Source of the DNA: Candidatus Saganbacteria bacterium
GTDB taxonomy: Bacteria > Margulisbacteria > WOR-1 > XYC2-FULL-46-14 > WPAF01
Assembly: GCA_016223205.1 (NCBI GenBank)
Contig: JACRPM010000014.1
Coordinates: 1-64,000 of the forward strand
DNA length: 64,000 bases
Direction: 5' to 3'
Positions 49,417-57,479 of the stretch are shown one piece after another. The notes below the pieces were generated by a model. The model searched no databases. It saw only the letters and a list, made by a program, of their open reading frames with translations, and was not told the DNA's origin. Positions within the stretch are counted from its first letter, which is position 1. Each line of letters begins with the position of its first letter. Position numbers and translations under genes: made by a program.

Positions 49417-51266
49417 TATTCAAGCGCCCGATCGTAGCGATCGCGCTGTTTTATGCATTAGTCGTCATTCTCCTGCGTCCTCTTCTTCCTTTGCCTGCCG
49501 AAATTAAACCCCACGAACAGGAACCTTTCCCCTTGAATGTCCGTTTTATGGAAGTCATACAAAAAACCACCCCGGCTCCTTATGACGCCCTGCTGGGCAG
49601 TATCGTTTTTGGCACCTCGGTCTCGCCGCTCGATCCCGACCTCAAGGATAGCTATAAGAAAGTCGGGCTGGCCCATCTTCTGGTGGCTTCGGGGACGCAG
49701 GTTTCCATCTTGATCGGGGTGTGCCTGATGATCATTCGAACTTTCAAGCTGCCGATAGGATTGGGGGTGGTTGCGGCCTCAATGATAAACGTTTTGTTCG
49801 CTGTCATGACCGGCCTGGGGCCTTCTATTTTACGTGCGGCCATGATGGGGGAGATCACCCTTTTTGGAATATGGTTAAATCGGGAAGGCGAGATCTATAA
49901 TTCACTGGGGTTGGCCGCATTGATACTGATGATCTTTGATCCTCTGGTGATCTTCGGTTTAAGCTTCCAGCTTACCTTTGCCGCCACCTGGGCGCTGGTC
50001 TATCTGGCGCCGGTTTTAGAGAAGAAGTATCGATTGCCTTCGCCCCTGGCTATTTCTCTGGCCCCGATCCTGGCTACCATTCCCATAACGCTTTATAACT
50101 TCAACCAATTCTCCGTGGCGGCCCTTTTGGTCAATGTGATAGTTATGCCCTGGGTGGAGATCTTGACGGTTTTGGGGTTTGCCTCGACGGTGCTGGGTGC
50201 GGTTTTTCTTCCCATCGCCGCCGTCTTGAACGGGACGCTTCTGCTGATACTTAAGCTCTTTAACGAAATAGTGTATACTTTTTCGGCGATACCCGGCGCT
50301 TGCCTGTATTTTCCCGCGCCGCCGTTTTTTTTCATCCTGGCGTATTACGCCGGATTGGTCATGTGGGTCGAAGGATTTATGAATAAAAGAAATCTATTAA
50401 AATATTCCCTGCTATGTCTGGCGCTGTTCATCTGGGCGGCGGCTTTCTCGCCTTCGGTCGCCATCAAGGGGCTCACGATCTCGGTAATAGATGTGGGGCA
50501 GGGGGATTCCATTCTGGTCGAGAGCCCATCCGGCAAGACCATGCTCATCGACGGCGGACCGAAATACAAGCGGGGCGATGCGGGACGCCGCTTTGTTCTG
50601 CCGTTCCTGCATAAAAAGGGAATTAACAAGCTCGACCTCGTGGTCTTGACCCATCCGCATGACGACCATGTAGGCGGATTACCTTCGGTACTAAAAGACC
50701 TGCCGGTCGGCCTAATATTTGATTCCGGCCAACCCCACACCAGCCGTGCCTATCTGGATTTTATCAATTTGGTAGCCCAGAAAAAGATCGCTTATAAGGT
50801 GGCCCGGGCGGGACAGATGATCGATCTGGGCGGAGGAGTGAAAGGAGAGATATTGAATCCGCAGGAGCCGTTCATCGAGGAATCGGCGCTGAATAATAAT
50901 TCGGTCGTTATCAGATTGGTTTTCGGCAAGATAGCGATTATGCTGACCGGTGATATGGAAAAGGAAGGGGAACAAAGGGTTTTGGCCATGGGATATGAAT
51001 TAAGATCCCAGATCCTGAAAGCCGGGCATCATGGCAGTCGGACCTCGAGTTCACTTGAGTTTCTCGAAGCCGTCCAGCCCGAAGCCGCCTTGATCTCGGT
51101 TGGGGTGAAAAACAGTTACCATCATCCCCATCCTTCCACTTTGAAGAAGTTTGAGGAGATGGGGATAAGAGTTTATCGGACCGATCTTGACGGTAATCTT
51201 TCGGTCTCAACCGATGGGGAGAAGTACATAATCTCTCAAGGCTACAAAGGCAAACAGGGCAGATAA
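49413..51266 (+). CDS. comEC: ComEC/Rec2 competence membrane protein
   Basis: ComEC is the inner-membrane channel for transforming DNA. About ten membrane helices occupy residues 1-350; the competence signature includes LLVASGTQVSILIGV near 90. The C-terminal metallo-beta-lactamase-like domain has LVVLTHPHDDHVGGLP near residue 410 and AGHHGSRTSSSLEFLEAV near 535. The final residues SQGYKGKQGR come from the 74-bp repeat that borders the next gene. At 617 residues it is shorter than the B. subtilis protein (776) and lacks the first OB-like domain. GTG start overlaps the comEA stop. Confidence 0.93.
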   Translation: MIFKRPIVAIALFYALVVILLRPLLPLPAEIKPHEQEPFPLNVRFMEVIQKTTPAPYDALLGSIVFGTSVSPLDPDLKDSYKKVGLAHLLVASGTQVSILIGVCLMIIRTFKLPIGLGVVAASMINVLFAVMTGLGPSILRAAMMGEITLFGIWLNREGEIYNSLGLAALILMIFDPLVIFGLSFQLTFAATWALVYLAPVLEKKYRLPSPLAISLAPILATIPITLYNFNQFSVAALLVNVIVMPWVEILTVLGFASTVLGAVFLPIAAVLNGTLLLILKLFNEIVYTFSAIPGACLYFPAPPFFFILAYYAGLVMWVEGFMNKRNLLKYSLLCLALFIWAAAFSPSVAIKGLTISVIDVGQGDSILVESPSGKTMLIDGGPKYKRGDAGRRFVLPFLHKKGINKLDLVVLTHPHDDHVGGLPSVLKDLPVGLIFDSGQPHTSRAYLDFINLVAQKKIAYKVARAGQMIDLGGGVKGEILNPQEPFIEESALNNNSVVIRLVFGKIAIMLTGDMEKEGEQRVLAMGYELRSQILKAGHHGSRTSSSLEFLEAVQPEAALISVGVKNSYHHPHPSTLKKFEEMGIRVYRTDLDGNLSVSTDGEKYIISQGYKGKQGR

Positions 51267-51313
51267 GGCTAGAAGGGCAACAGGGGGAAAGGGCTAAAAA
51301 GGGGACAAGGCAA
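51240..51313 (+). repeat. 74-bp direct repeat, left copy, flanking the 4HB gene
   Basis: A run of GGC-CAA-AGG words (GGCTACAAAGGCAAACAGGG ... AAGGGGACAAGGCAA) covers the comEC stop and leads to the 4HB gene. It matches 51722-51795 at 71 of 74 positions. The reverse complement, degenerate, is at 51850-51937. Confidence 0.88.
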
Positions 51314-51341
51314 AATGGGTATCTGGAAAGGAGGAATTAAG

Positions 51342-51779
51342 ATGGAGGAAAAACTTTACGGACATAAAAAAATGATCGTCTGGCAGATGGCGGATAAACT
51401 TGATGTTATGATCCAAAAAGTATGGGAAAAGATTCCAAGGACAGAATATAAGTTGCGCGAACAGCTCGATTCGGCAACAGATTCGGTTGGGTCAAATTTT
51501 GTGGAGGGATATTATTCTAATTCTCTCAACGAGTATATTAGGTTTTTGAGGTACAGCAAGCGGTCGCTGGGTGAGGTTCAGCAGAGGATGAGAAGGATTT
51601 TGAGAAAAAGGTATATTACTGAAAGCGAGTATAAAGAAGTTGATAGTAATGCCGGGCGAACGATGTATCTTTTTGATAGATTGATCGAAGCGCTTGAGCG
51701 CAAGCGGGCCAATATCGAAATGGCTACAAAGGCAAACAGGGCAGATAGGGCTAGAGGGGCGACAGGGGGAAAGGGCTAA
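51342..51779 (+). CDS. Four-helix bundle protein (S23/IVP family), complete copy
   Basis: A full-length member of the S23/IVP four-helix bundle family, 145 residues. It opens MEEKLYGHKKMIVWQMADKL, where the VWQ-x-A-x-x-L helix is diagnostic, then REQLDSATDSVGSNFVEGYY, the conserved helix 2 block, and RFLRYSKRSLGEVQQRMRRI. Helix 4 contains MYLFDRLIEALERKR. The last 19 residues (MATKANRADRARGATGGKG) are encoded by the right copy of the flanking direct repeat. GGAGGA lies six bases before ATG 51342. Such proteins are known from 23S rRNA intervening sequences and resemble the Avd accessory proteins of diversity-generating retroelements; no reverse transcriptase is nearby. Confidence 0.9.
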   Translation: MEEKLYGHKKMIVWQMADKLDVMIQKVWEKIPRTEYKLREQLDSATDSVGSNFVEGYYSNSLNEYIRFLRYSKRSLGEVQQRMRRILRKRYITESEYKEVDSNAGRTMYLFDRLIEALERKRANIEMATKANRADRARGATGGKG

Positions 51780-51795
51780 AAAGGGGACAAGGCAA
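51722..51795 (+). repeat. 74-bp direct repeat, right copy
   Basis: Same words and order as 51240-51313 with three differences. It overlaps the 3' end of the 4HB reading frame, supplies its stop codon, and continues with more of the same words (CAACAGGGCAACAAAGGC) to about 51812. Confidence 0.88.
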
Positions 51796-51849
51796 CAGGG
51801 CAACAAAGGCACACAAATGAATCCCATGATAGCCTTTTCGTCCCATTAG

Positions 51850-51937
51850 ACCTGTTGCCCTTTCGCCTTGCTAGCCCTGCTTGCCTTGAATGCCTTTGTA
51901 GCCTTGTTTGCCTTGTATGCCCTTATAGCCTTGAAAA
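51850..51937 (-). repeat. Inverted, degenerate arm of the same word repeat
   Basis: Words CCTGTTGCCC, TTTCGCCTTG, CTAGCCCTG, TTGCCTTG, AATGCC, TTTGTAGCC run from 51850 to 51937. They are reverse complements of the words in 51722-51812, so the 4HB gene's downstream flank can fold into a long imperfect hairpin. There is no other gene between 51780 and 51942. Confidence 0.8.
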
Positions 51938-51942
51938 GAGGA

Positions 51943-53952
51943 TCATCTCGACTCAAAAGTTGGCACGCCGGTGATGCTCAATGGGGGAGGAACGACTTCG
52001 GGCGGGATCTTGCCCAGGTTCCAGAAATCATCCACTTTTCTCTGGATAGAGGGAACGCGATAGAGGACTTCTGCGGCTTCGGCCCGGGTAAAGGGCCGGT
52101 TGGGCTCAAAATCCTTACCTTCGAGGTATTTCAGCATGCCGATCTTTTTGGCGGAGCTGATGTGCTTATTTGCCCAGAAGTCGGGTTTAAGATCGGGGAA
52201 GGACACGCCGGGTTCTTCCACCAGATTAGCGAAGCGCGCCAAAACCGTGATGCCTTCGGCCCGCGACAGGGTCTTGTTGGGTTTAAAGGTCTTATCCGGA
52301 TAACCTTCAACCAATCCCAAGTCCACGCCCATGTTGACGAAAGGCCGGTACCACTGGTTCGGCTTGATGTCGGTGAATTTGTTCTCCTGCTCGGTAATGG
52401 CCCAGCGGGAAGGATCGATGGTCGAGGTCCTGACCAACACCGCGGTCAGCTCCGCGCGGGTTATGCCTTTATCCGGCCGGAAGGTCATGTCCGGATAGCC
52501 CTTGATGAGACCCAATGTCGAGGAGAGATAGATCGGGTCCGCGGCCCAATATTCGAGCGTGGCATCAACATAGGGAGTAACTCTCAATATCCGGGCTTCT
52601 GCCGTAATATTGATATATTCCGGCGTGGCCAGGCCGGTGACCCGGATAACGTTACGGCCGATATTAAGGTCGGCCAGGGTCTCAACCGAACCGGCCGCGG
52701 TCTTAACCGGATATCCTCCCACCCGAACGTCGATCAGGTTAGCTAGTTTTGAGATCTCACGCACTTCTTGGGTGGCCGAAAGTATCGGCACCGTCCAGAC
52801 GGTCTTCTGATCATAAACTTCGCTGTAGCGGGCGGTAAAGACCAGCGGCAGGGAACGGCTTTCGGTTATGGTGCGGTCTTTAGGTGAAATGAATTTGATG
52901 GCCGAGATCTTACTCTTGGGCTTTAAAAAAGTTTCCAGCACGCGATCTCCCACGTATGACATCGAGAAATAGTGGGGCGAATCTCCCGCTATAGCGGGAC
53001 GCGGGGCGTAGGCATAATCAAAACGGAAAGCGGTGTTCTTGAATCCCACCCCGAAGGTTAGTCCGGTGCCGCCTTGCTCCTGATTTAAACCGGTCCTCAA
53101 TATAATATCCCGGATGGGGGTCCACTCCAAGCCCAGATGGAAGAGGGTGCTGGATTGCAAGACGTTGCGCGGGATATCCAAATCCAGAGAGGCCACCAGG
53201 GGTGAGGAATATTTGTAGAGAGCTTCGGCGGTGGAACCTAGAACATTTACCGCCACACCCAGTTTGTTGAAGCCGCCCAGCTTTTCCGTTGCATTGTTCC
53301 AATTTAAGCTGCCGCCCAGGATATTCTGCAGATTGCCCGCTACGGTCAGGTAGTGCAGGGGCCGGTATTGGGCCGAGAGGTCCAAGCTCATGCCGGTGCC
53401 GCGGGCCAGCTCGCCTCCACCCACGATCGATTGATTGAAGAACTTAAGATTTCCCCCGATCGATATCTTCTGCCAGGGCAATTCGCGGGCGTAAGTTATC
53501 AGGAGGACGCTGTTCTCGTAGCCGACAGCTTCCAAACTGGGATTGACTATTATTCGGCTGGTGCCCGGGTCGCGGGTGGTGGGGTAGGAGCCGCCCACCG
53601 CGGCGCCGGTGTATCCCAGGCCGAAAGTTCCCCAGGGGGTGGGGAAAGCAACGCTTAAAAGCGAATAAGTGGTTTCTTCAAGAAAAAGTTTACGGGAAAG
53701 AACGGTGGCGGTGGGGAAATTGAGCTTGCTTAATCCCGCGGGATTGAGGAACAGGCCTTCGCCGTCATTTATCAATGCCATCCCGGCTCCGCCCATACCC
53801 AGCGTGCGGCCGGCATAAATGGTTCTACTGGGATCTATTGTTGTTCCGGTGTCTGCCTGTGCGGCAAATCCCAAGCACCAAGCACCAAATAACAAACAAA
53901 TTCCAATTATCAATTTGGTTTTGGCGCTTTGATATTGTTTGATATTTGTCAT
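51943..53952 (-). CDS. Porin-like beta-barrel protein with three C-terminal SLH domains
   Basis: The 669-residue exported protein has the signal peptide LIIGICLLFGAWCLGFAAQA. Residues 40-350 resemble the PorV/OmpP1-like barrel (RTLGMGGAGMALINDGEGLFLNPAGLSKL; repeated beta-hairpins with aromatic ends). After an Ig-like segment (~350-450) come three SLH domains: GLIKGYPDMTFRPDKGITRAELTA near 490, GLVEGYPDKTFKPNKTLSRAEG near 560 and GMLKYLEGKDFEPNRPFTRAEAAE near 620. In diderms, SLH domains bind peptidoglycan-linked polymers, here on the periplasmic side, so this protein could tether the outer membrane. The signal peptide region is encoded by a word repeat. Last gene of a minus-strand operon. 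Confidence 0.85.
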   Translation of the reverse strand: MTNIKQYQSAKTKLIIGICLLFGAWCLGFAAQADTGTTIDPSRTIYAGRTLGMGGAGMALINDGEGLFLNPAGLSKLNFPTATVLSRKLFLEETTYSLLSVAFPTPWGTFGLGYTGAAVGGSYPTTRDPGTSRIIVNPSLEAVGYENSVLLITYARELPWQKISIGGNLKFFNQSIVGGGELARGTGMSLDLSAQYRPLHYLTVAGNLQNILGGSLNWNNATEKLGGFNKLGVAVNVLGSTAEALYKYSSPLVASLDLDIPRNVLQSSTLFHLGLEWTPIRDIILRTGLNQEQGGTGLTFGVGFKNTAFRFDYAYAPRPAIAGDSPHYFSMSYVGDRVLETFLKPKSKISAIKFISPKDRTITESRSLPLVFTARYSEVYDQKTVWTVPILSATQEVREISKLANLIDVRVGGYPVKTAAGSVETLADLNIGRNVIRVTGLATPEYINITAEARILRVTPYVDATLEYWAADPIYLSSTLGLIKGYPDMTFRPDKGITRAELTAVLVRTSTIDPSRWAITEQENKFTDIKPNQWYRPFVNMGVDLGLVEGYPDKTFKPNKTLSRAEGITVLARFANLVEEPGVSFPDLKPDFWANKHISSAKKIGMLKYLEGKDFEPNRPFTRAEAAEVLYRVPSIQRKVDDFWNLGKIPPEVVPPPLSITGVPTFESR

Positions 53953-53966
53953 TTGATATTTGTCAT
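53865..53966 (-). repeat. Word repeat encoding the signal peptide of the SLH porin
   Basis: In coding orientation the first ~100 bases read as words: ATGACAAATATCAA (repeated with 14-base spacing across the start), AATTGATAATTGG, AATTTGTTTG, TTATTTGG, TGCTTGG and GGGATTTG. A second ATG in the repeat upstream opens a 5-codon frame. The words also occur, in another mix, in the signal peptide at 54911-54973. Confidence 0.7.
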
Positions 53967-54973
53967 TTCTTAAGAACTGTCAGTTTTCCTCTGCCTATCA
54001 GCCGTCCGTCAGCGATTATGAGATAAATGTAGATGCCGTTGCCCACCATGTCTCCCGAATCGGACCGTCCGTTCCAGGTGACCTCGTTGTAGCCCACGCG
54101 GCCGCCGTTGGCATTGGCAAAATAGGTCTGCTTGACCAATTGATTTCCCATCAGGTCATGGATGGTAAGGTTGATATTGCCGGCCTTGGAAAGAGTGTAG
54201 GCGATGCTGGTCGAGCCGGTTTCGGGATTGAAAGGATTGGGGAAATTGAGCGCCAGGCCCTGGACCGAGATTTCCACCGCGGATTGCACGATCAGGTTGT
54301 TGGCTTCGAGCGAGCTGACCGAGCCATTGCTGTCCACCGCCTCGTATACTATCTTATGCAATCCGTCGCTAAGCTGGGGGCTTAAAAAGGCGTAAGTGAT
54401 CTTGGCGTTGTCCGGATTGATGCCGGTGAGCGTCTGGCGGGCGCCGCCGTCGAGGGTGTAGTAAAGGGTGGCGAGAGAGCGGGTGGGGGCCACGATAACC
54501 GTTACTTCAAATGATGGGGCAGCCAGGATCGTATCGCCGTTGACCGCCGTCCGGCCGTTGATGTTCAGCCCCATCTCGGGACGATCGCCGATAATATAAA
54601 CACTATATGAGGTAAAAGTTGTATTGATGTTCCCGGCGGCGTCGGTGGCGCGGACCTCGAACAGGTGCGATGCGGTATCGCGGTCGAGCGCGGTCGATTC
54701 AAAAGTAAAAGTGGCGGTCTTCCTGTCGGCCGAAAAGCCGGAAAGGATGGCTGTCGCGAATGCGCCGCCGTCCACCCGCCATTCCACCCGGCTGATCTCG
54801 GACTCGGTATCGGTCGCTTCGCCGCTAATTATCGGCTGATTGTTGGTCGAGATGTCGAACGCCAAGTGGTTGAAAGTGCAGGTGGGAGCTGTTGTGTCCG
54901 CCTGCGCTGCAAACCCTAAGAAACAAACACTAAACCCTAAACAAATCCCAAATACTAATTTACCAATTTTCAC
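53963..54973 (-). CDS. Exported Ig-like protein with C-terminal FlgD-like sorting domain
   Basis: A 336-residue protein: signal peptide GKLVFGICLGFSVCFLGFAAQA, then Ig-like modules (CTFNHLAFDISTNNQPIISG; EVRATDAAGNINTTFTSYSV; FEVTVIVAPTRSLATLYYTL). The C-terminal ~90 residues hold LNFPNPFNPETGSTSIAYTL and IHDLMGNQLVKQTYF, the PNPFNP/FlgD-like fold also present at the end of the S8 protease. That tail may mark proteins for a type IX-like or other surface secretion route, though this is not proved. It is the middle gene of the minus-strand envelope operon, overlapping the SLH porin's leader. Confidence 0.78.
   Translation of the reverse strand: MKIGKLVFGICLGFSVCFLGFAAQADTTAPTCTFNHLAFDISTNNQPIISGEATDTESEISRVEWRVDGGAFATAILSGFSADRKTATFTFESTALDRDTASHLFEVRATDAAGNINTTFTSYSVYIIGDRPEMGLNINGRTAVNGDTILAAPSFEVTVIVAPTRSLATLYYTLDGGARQTLTGINPDNAKITYAFLSPQLSDGLHKIVYEAVDSNGSVSSLEANNLIVQSAVEISVQGLALNFPNPFNPETGSTSIAYTLSKAGNINLTIHDLMGNQLVKQTYFANANGGRVGYNEVTWNGRSDSGDMVGNGIYIYLIIADGRLIGRGKLTVLKK
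54911..54973 (-). repeat. Word repeat encoding a signal peptide
   Basis: In coding orientation the first codons repeat TTAGTATTTGGGATTTGTTT, then TTAGGGTTTAGTG, TTTGTTT and TTAGGGTTTG. These give the hydrophobic LVFGICLGFSVCFLGF. The adjacent GFAAQADT is shared with the porin next door. Confidence 0.65.
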
Positions 54974-54974
54974 A

Positions 54975-56861
54975 TTAAAACCTCACACTTATTGTCACGG
55001 TGCTGATCCATTTCGCAATAGATAGGTAATCGTTCTTGTTGGAGGCGGCCGAATAAGCGGCTCCGGTGGCCGCGGGATCCAGGGTGTTCTGATAAGTTAC
55101 CGACCAGTCCGCAGCGCTCTTAAAGAAAAGGTTATAGTAGGCCGCCCGTCCAAAATCGCTGCTTAAAGTGTCGAGCTGGATCATCGAAGTAAAGGAGGTC
55201 GCTGAAAAACCGGTCGCCCCGCCGATCTCGTATTCCCTCACTTTAAAACTGCCGCCCAGGTCCAGCTTGAGCGGCAATACCCGGAGCTTGAATGCATTAT
55301 TGAAACTATCCTGCGTCTTAGCGTCCGCGCCAGTGAGGGTGGGTTTGATCATCACCGTCAATCCGCCCCGCAGCCAGATGGGAAGCATCAAAAGCTGGGT
55401 CTCCATCCCGCCTCGCACCAGGCGGATATTGCTGATGACCAGGTTGTCCCAGGTGTTATCCTCTTTTTGGTAGCGAACGGTGATAGGATTGTTCTGCTGT
55501 TCATAATCGAGCGTTATCAGGAAGGGGCGGCGCAGGGTTGCGCCGATCTTAACGCGCTGGGGCAGGGGGATCTTGGTTTCGGTCGCCAGGCCTATTCCTT
55601 CGGTGCCGGCCATCGGCGAAAAAATGTCGGTGAACGGGCTGTAGGACTCGGCGCTGGCCGGATCGAGCAGGGCGGGGACCTCGGCGGTGCTGACCCGGGA
55701 TTGGACATAAGAGACCAATCCCGATCCTTTAAAATCCAATTCCGCGGCGGTGGCATTATCGATCGAAGCCCCGATGGAAAAAGTATCGCTGAAATCATAG
55801 ATCATTCCTACATCGATGCGCTGGGCGCTGGCGGTAAAGAATCCCTTATAACGGGCCTCCAGCACCGATTCCCCGGCCGGGATGCGGATATAGCGCTTGT
55901 TGTAACCGTTATTGATATTTTTATAGCGGCTTTCATTGGACATCCAGTCGGCGACATCGGCCTGGTTGTTGGGATCGAAATTGGGCAGGTAGAAGAACGG
56001 GTCCGCGGTATCGCTTTTAACCAGCATCCGGACGGTGTTATCGATATTGTAGGTGGCCGAAAGGGGAGTGACGTTCACTCCCACCGACAACTTTTCCCAT
56101 TTGGCGGCGCCGCTCAAGGTGAGGTTGGACTGGACGTTCAGATCGTTATGGGAGTCCGAAACGGTTTCAAAAGGGATGCGGCGGGTCTGCCGTAAAAAGT
56201 CGCTGCTGGCGGCGTTCGAACTGGTGTAAGTGTAAGACAATCCTCCCGAGTTAAATGAATAGGTCAAAAAGCCGTTGTTGTCCACCGAGATCCCCGAACC
56301 CATAAAATCGGTGATGTTGTAAAGGTCGATATCGGTCTTATACTGCAGGGGGGAGGTGCCGCTCAAATCCAGGGCGGCGCCGGTCTCGCCGCGGGAGGTT
56401 ACCCCGAAAGCGAAATTGTTCCCCACCCGGATGGCCTGCTTAAAGGTGGAACCGGTCGGGTAAGAGGCGTAATTCACGTGCCCGGTCCAGTCGCGGGTGA
56501 GCAGTGTATTGGCGGTCAGGTCACCGGTGTAGAGGATAGCGCTGGTGAAGCCCGCATTGCCCGTGCCGACATTAAAAGCAGTGTCCGTGGTTTGATATGC
56601 CGGGTTCCAAGGTTGGGGTGGCGCGGTGGTGGTGGTGCCGATATCAAATTCCGCCGAGCGGGTGCGCATCAGCCCCGCCGGGTTCCACAGCGCGGTGCTG
56701 ATGCCGTCGCTTAACGAGGCAAATCCCGTCCCCATGCCCGGGAAAGGATCTTCCTGCCCGGGAAAGCGCAGGATAATATTGCTGTAGGGAAAATCGTTCG
56801 CGGCGAGCGCAAGCGAAGAAAGAATGAGAGCGACCATCAACGCCGAAATAATAAACCGCAT
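54975..56861 (-). CDS. Outer-membrane beta-barrel protein (FadL/OmpP1-like)
   Basis: The 628-residue product (from ATG 56861) has signal peptide MRFIISALMVALILSSLALA and then GMGTGFASLSDGISTALWNPAGLMRTRSAEF, which resembles the hatch region of FadL/OmpP1 and PorV-type porins. The rest is a series of alternating aromatic/polar strands and it ends TVTISVRF, with the terminal Phe required for BAM-dependent insertion. A TIM-like or enzymatic domain is absent. It leads a three-gene minus-strand operon with an Ig-like protein and the SLH porin, so the three may assemble together. Transport substrate is unknown. Confidence 0.8.
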   Translation of the reverse strand: MRFIISALMVALILSSLALAANDFPYSNIILRFPGQEDPFPGMGTGFASLSDGISTALWNPAGLMRTRSAEFDIGTTTTAPPQPWNPAYQTTDTAFNVGTGNAGFTSAILYTGDLTANTLLTRDWTGHVNYASYPTGSTFKQAIRVGNNFAFGVTSRGETGAALDLSGTSPLQYKTDIDLYNITDFMGSGISVDNNGFLTYSFNSGGLSYTYTSSNAASSDFLRQTRRIPFETVSDSHNDLNVQSNLTLSGAAKWEKLSVGVNVTPLSATYNIDNTVRMLVKSDTADPFFYLPNFDPNNQADVADWMSNESRYKNINNGYNKRYIRIPAGESVLEARYKGFFTASAQRIDVGMIYDFSDTFSIGASIDNATAAELDFKGSGLVSYVQSRVSTAEVPALLDPASAESYSPFTDIFSPMAGTEGIGLATETKIPLPQRVKIGATLRRPFLITLDYEQQNNPITVRYQKEDNTWDNLVISNIRLVRGGMETQLLMLPIWLRGGLTVMIKPTLTGADAKTQDSFNNAFKLRVLPLKLDLGGSFKVREYEIGGATGFSATSFTSMIQLDTLSSDFGRAAYYNLFFKSAADWSVTYQNTLDPAATGAAYSAASNKNDYLSIAKWISTVTISVRF

Positions 56862-56886
56862 CGCTGGTATCATAGGAAAGTTTTGC

Positions 56887-56892
56887 TATAAT
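56887..56892 (+). promoter_or_regulatory. -10 box of coaE
   Basis: TATAAT ends 14 bases before ATG 56907. A -35 was not found at 16-18 bp. Confidence 0.45.
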
Positions 56893-56906
56893 ATCAAGCA
56901 CATATT

Positions 56907-57479
56907 ATGATAATCGGGTTAACCGGGCCAATGGGGGCGGGGAAATCGGAAGTCGCCAAGATATTGAAGCGGCGCGGATACCTCATCATCGATGCCGACC
57001 AGGTCGCGCATGAGCTTTACACTCCCCAATCTCCGGTTTGGAGCGAGCTGGTCAAGGCCTTCGGAGCGCGCATCTTGAACAGGGGAGGGGCCGTCAATCG
57101 CAGGAAGTTGGGGGAGATCGTGTTTGCGGATAAGAAGAAACTGGAGCAGTTGAATAGGATCGTTCATCCGATGCTGAAAGAGGAAATCAGAAAGTTGACA
57201 ATAGAAAATAGAAAATTGAAAATAGGAATTAATGCCGCACTTCCACAGTTATTTGAGAAACTGGCAGATAAAACCTGGGTCGTCACCGCCCCCAAAGAAA
57301 AAAGGTTGCGGCGGCTCATCAAAAGCGGGTTGACCAAGGCCCAGGCCCTAAAAAGAATGGGGTCCCAGCTAAGTCAGGCTAAATATTTAAAGCTGGCGGA
57401 TGTGGTGATAAAAAACGAGGGGACCCTCAAACAATTAGTCCAGCAAGTCAGTAATGCGGATAAAGCCGTAAAGCCTTAA
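56907..57479 (+). CDS. coaE: Dephospho-CoA kinase, with repeat in its central region
   Basis: CoaE adds the 3' phosphate in the last step of CoA synthesis. The P-loop GLTGPMGAGKSEVAKIL is at residues 4-20, DADQVAHELY at 30-39, and IVHPMLKEEIRKL near 82. In most CoaE proteins a DIPLLFE block follows; here it is GINAALPQLFEKL, after a Lys/Asn-rich peptide (TIENRKLKI) encoded by a word repeat (57185-57230). The 190-residue length is normal. The C-terminal 45 bases overlap the unknown gene on the opposite strand. Activity is probable but the altered substrate block is notable. Confidence 0.9.
   Translation: MIIGLTGPMGAGKSEVAKILKRRGYLIIDADQVAHELYTPQSPVWSELVKAFGARILNRGGAVNRRKLGEIVFADKKKLEQLNRIVHPMLKEEIRKLTIENRKLKIGINAALPQLFEKLADKTWVVTAPKEKRLRRLIKSGLTKAQALKRMGSQLSQAKYLKLADVVIKNEGTLKQLVQQVSNADKAVKP
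57185..57230 (+). repeat. In-frame word repeat in coaE ('aaaatag' family)
   Basis: The words CAATAGAAAATAG, AAAATTG and AAAATAGG repeat within the central part of coaE. They closely match the linker repeat in purL at 57-100 of the 47000 block (47057-47100), again encoding an ENRK-x-KI peptide. Confidence 0.78.

Noticed and set aside
51342-51779. Diversity-generating retroelement accessory gene (avd)
   Set aside because: The four-helix bundle family is related, but no reverse transcriptase, template repeat or variable repeat with adenine-specific differences was found nearby.
51240-51937. CRISPR array
   Set aside because: The words vary in order and spacing, there are no constant spacers, and no cas genes are present.
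51868-52746. 292-codon plus-strand frame over the SLH porin
   Set aside because: Antisense to the SLH domains, which are certain; begins inside the word-repeat arm.
55467-56195. 242-codon plus-strand frame
   Set aside because: Antisense to the FadL-like barrel gene; no supporting signal.
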